This document shows positions 7,116 through 7,469 of a stretch of DNA of 7,469 nt, in pieces. A program made the translations under genes and the position numbers. Numbering within the stretch: position 1 is the stretch's first letter; every line of letters begins with the position of its first letter. Location of the stretch: positions 1-7,469 of the forward strand of contig JACRDZ010000142.1 of the NCBI GenBank assembly GCA_016212735.1. Direction: 5' to 3'. Under the pieces are notes generated by a model, which made no database searches, was not told where the DNA came from, and saw only the letters and a list, made by a program, of their open reading frames with translations. The stretch comes from Candidatus Firestoneibacteriota bacterium (GTDB lineage: Bacteria > JACRDZ01).

Positions 7116-7469
7116 TTATTTTTTCTTAGTTTCTTTAGCAGGTTTTGCTTCTTTAGTTTCTTTGGTTTCTGCAGCACCTTCAATAGGAGTTTCAGCTTTT
7201 CCTTTTTTACCTACTATTTCAGGCTCAGCCTGAGCTTGAGTAGCTAGTTCTTCTTTTGGTTTTTCAACTTCTTCTTTACCAGGTGTAGTAATAACTACAA
7301 GAACCATATCCTGAGGAGACAATATTCTTATTTTCTCATTTTGAGGGATATCTTTTATGTGGTATGATTCATTTATTTTTAAATTTGTAATATCTAAATT
7401 AATCTGATGTGGAATATCTGAAGGAAGACATTCTATAGTTATTTCATGTACTAATTGTTCTAATATACC
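7116..7469 (-). CDS. rplY: Ribosomal protein L25 / general stress protein Ctc (C-terminal part, gene continues past window)
   Basis: The reading frame is open to the window edge, giving the last 117 residues; the N-terminal 5S-rRNA-binding domain lies outside. Residues 1-62 of the visible part match the TL5/Ctc C-terminal beta domain: GILEQLVHEITIECLPSDIP (1-20), then HQINLDITNLKINESYHIKD (21-40), ILSPQDMVLVV (49-59). L25 of this long form binds 5S rRNA in the large ribosomal subunit. From residue ~65 there is a low-complexity Glu/Lys/Ala/Thr tail containing EPEIVGKKGK (82-91), the usual Ctc tail motif, and ending in a run of KET/KEA units and KKK. The in-frame TTG at 7320-7322 is internal and not a real start. 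The gene is directly upstream of pth, which supports the call. No terminator is visible in the 43 bases between them, so both are probably on one transcript. Confidence 0.9.
   Translation of the reverse strand, partial: GILEQLVHEITIECLPSDIPHQINLDITNLKINESYHIKDIPQNEKIRILSPQDMVLVVITTPGKEEVEKPKEELATQAQAEPEIVGKKGKAETPIEGAAETKETKEAKPAKETKKK

Noticed and set aside
7116..7322. A separate 68-residue Lys/Glu-rich small protein starting at TTG
   Set aside because: The frame stays open upstream to the window edge and encodes the TL5/Ctc domain, so this is only the tail of L25.

Overview
The window is AT-rich, ordinary bacterial chromosome. It is almost fully coding and carries two gene blocks that converge near position 1650. 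Signal peptides and a TolB-like periplasmic propeller protein suggest a Gram-negative-type (diderm) cell. A HypE maturation factor implies a [NiFe]-hydrogenase, so anaerobic or hydrogen-using metabolism is likely. No single gene allows a firm phylum assignment. No RNA gene, mobile element, CRISPR array or phage feature was seen, and no gene-free stretch exceeds 60 bases.

Left block, + strand, 1-1656: the C-terminal two thirds of hypE (carbamoyl-dehydratase step of the Fe-CN ligand pathway), followed closely by a MobA-like nucleotidyltransferase-fold protein of unknown substrate. The hypE reading frame is broken in the first 46 bases. An in-frame TGA sits where the conserved Gly of the GDTKVV motif belongs, and a TAG and an apparent frame change lie further upstream. 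This is either a real pseudogene lesion or a sequence error at a contig edge.

Right block, - strand, 7469 down to 1641, reads like one operon with gaps of 43, 22 and 28 bases: ribosomal protein L25/Ctc (5' end outside the window), peptidyl-tRNA hydrolase, a secreted protein of unknown family, and a 1269-residue secreted protein built as PQQ-type propeller, TolB-type propeller, TPR region, TolB-type propeller. L25 and Pth are a classic translation pair. The two exported proteins behind them look like an accessory envelope pair, whose role cannot be read from the sequence.

The two blocks overlap tail to tail by 16 bases with no visible terminator. I see no convincing new defence or mobile system. 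The items most worth a second look are the broken hypE, the four-module propeller/TPR protein with its secreted partner, and the atypical MobA-like protein beside hypE.
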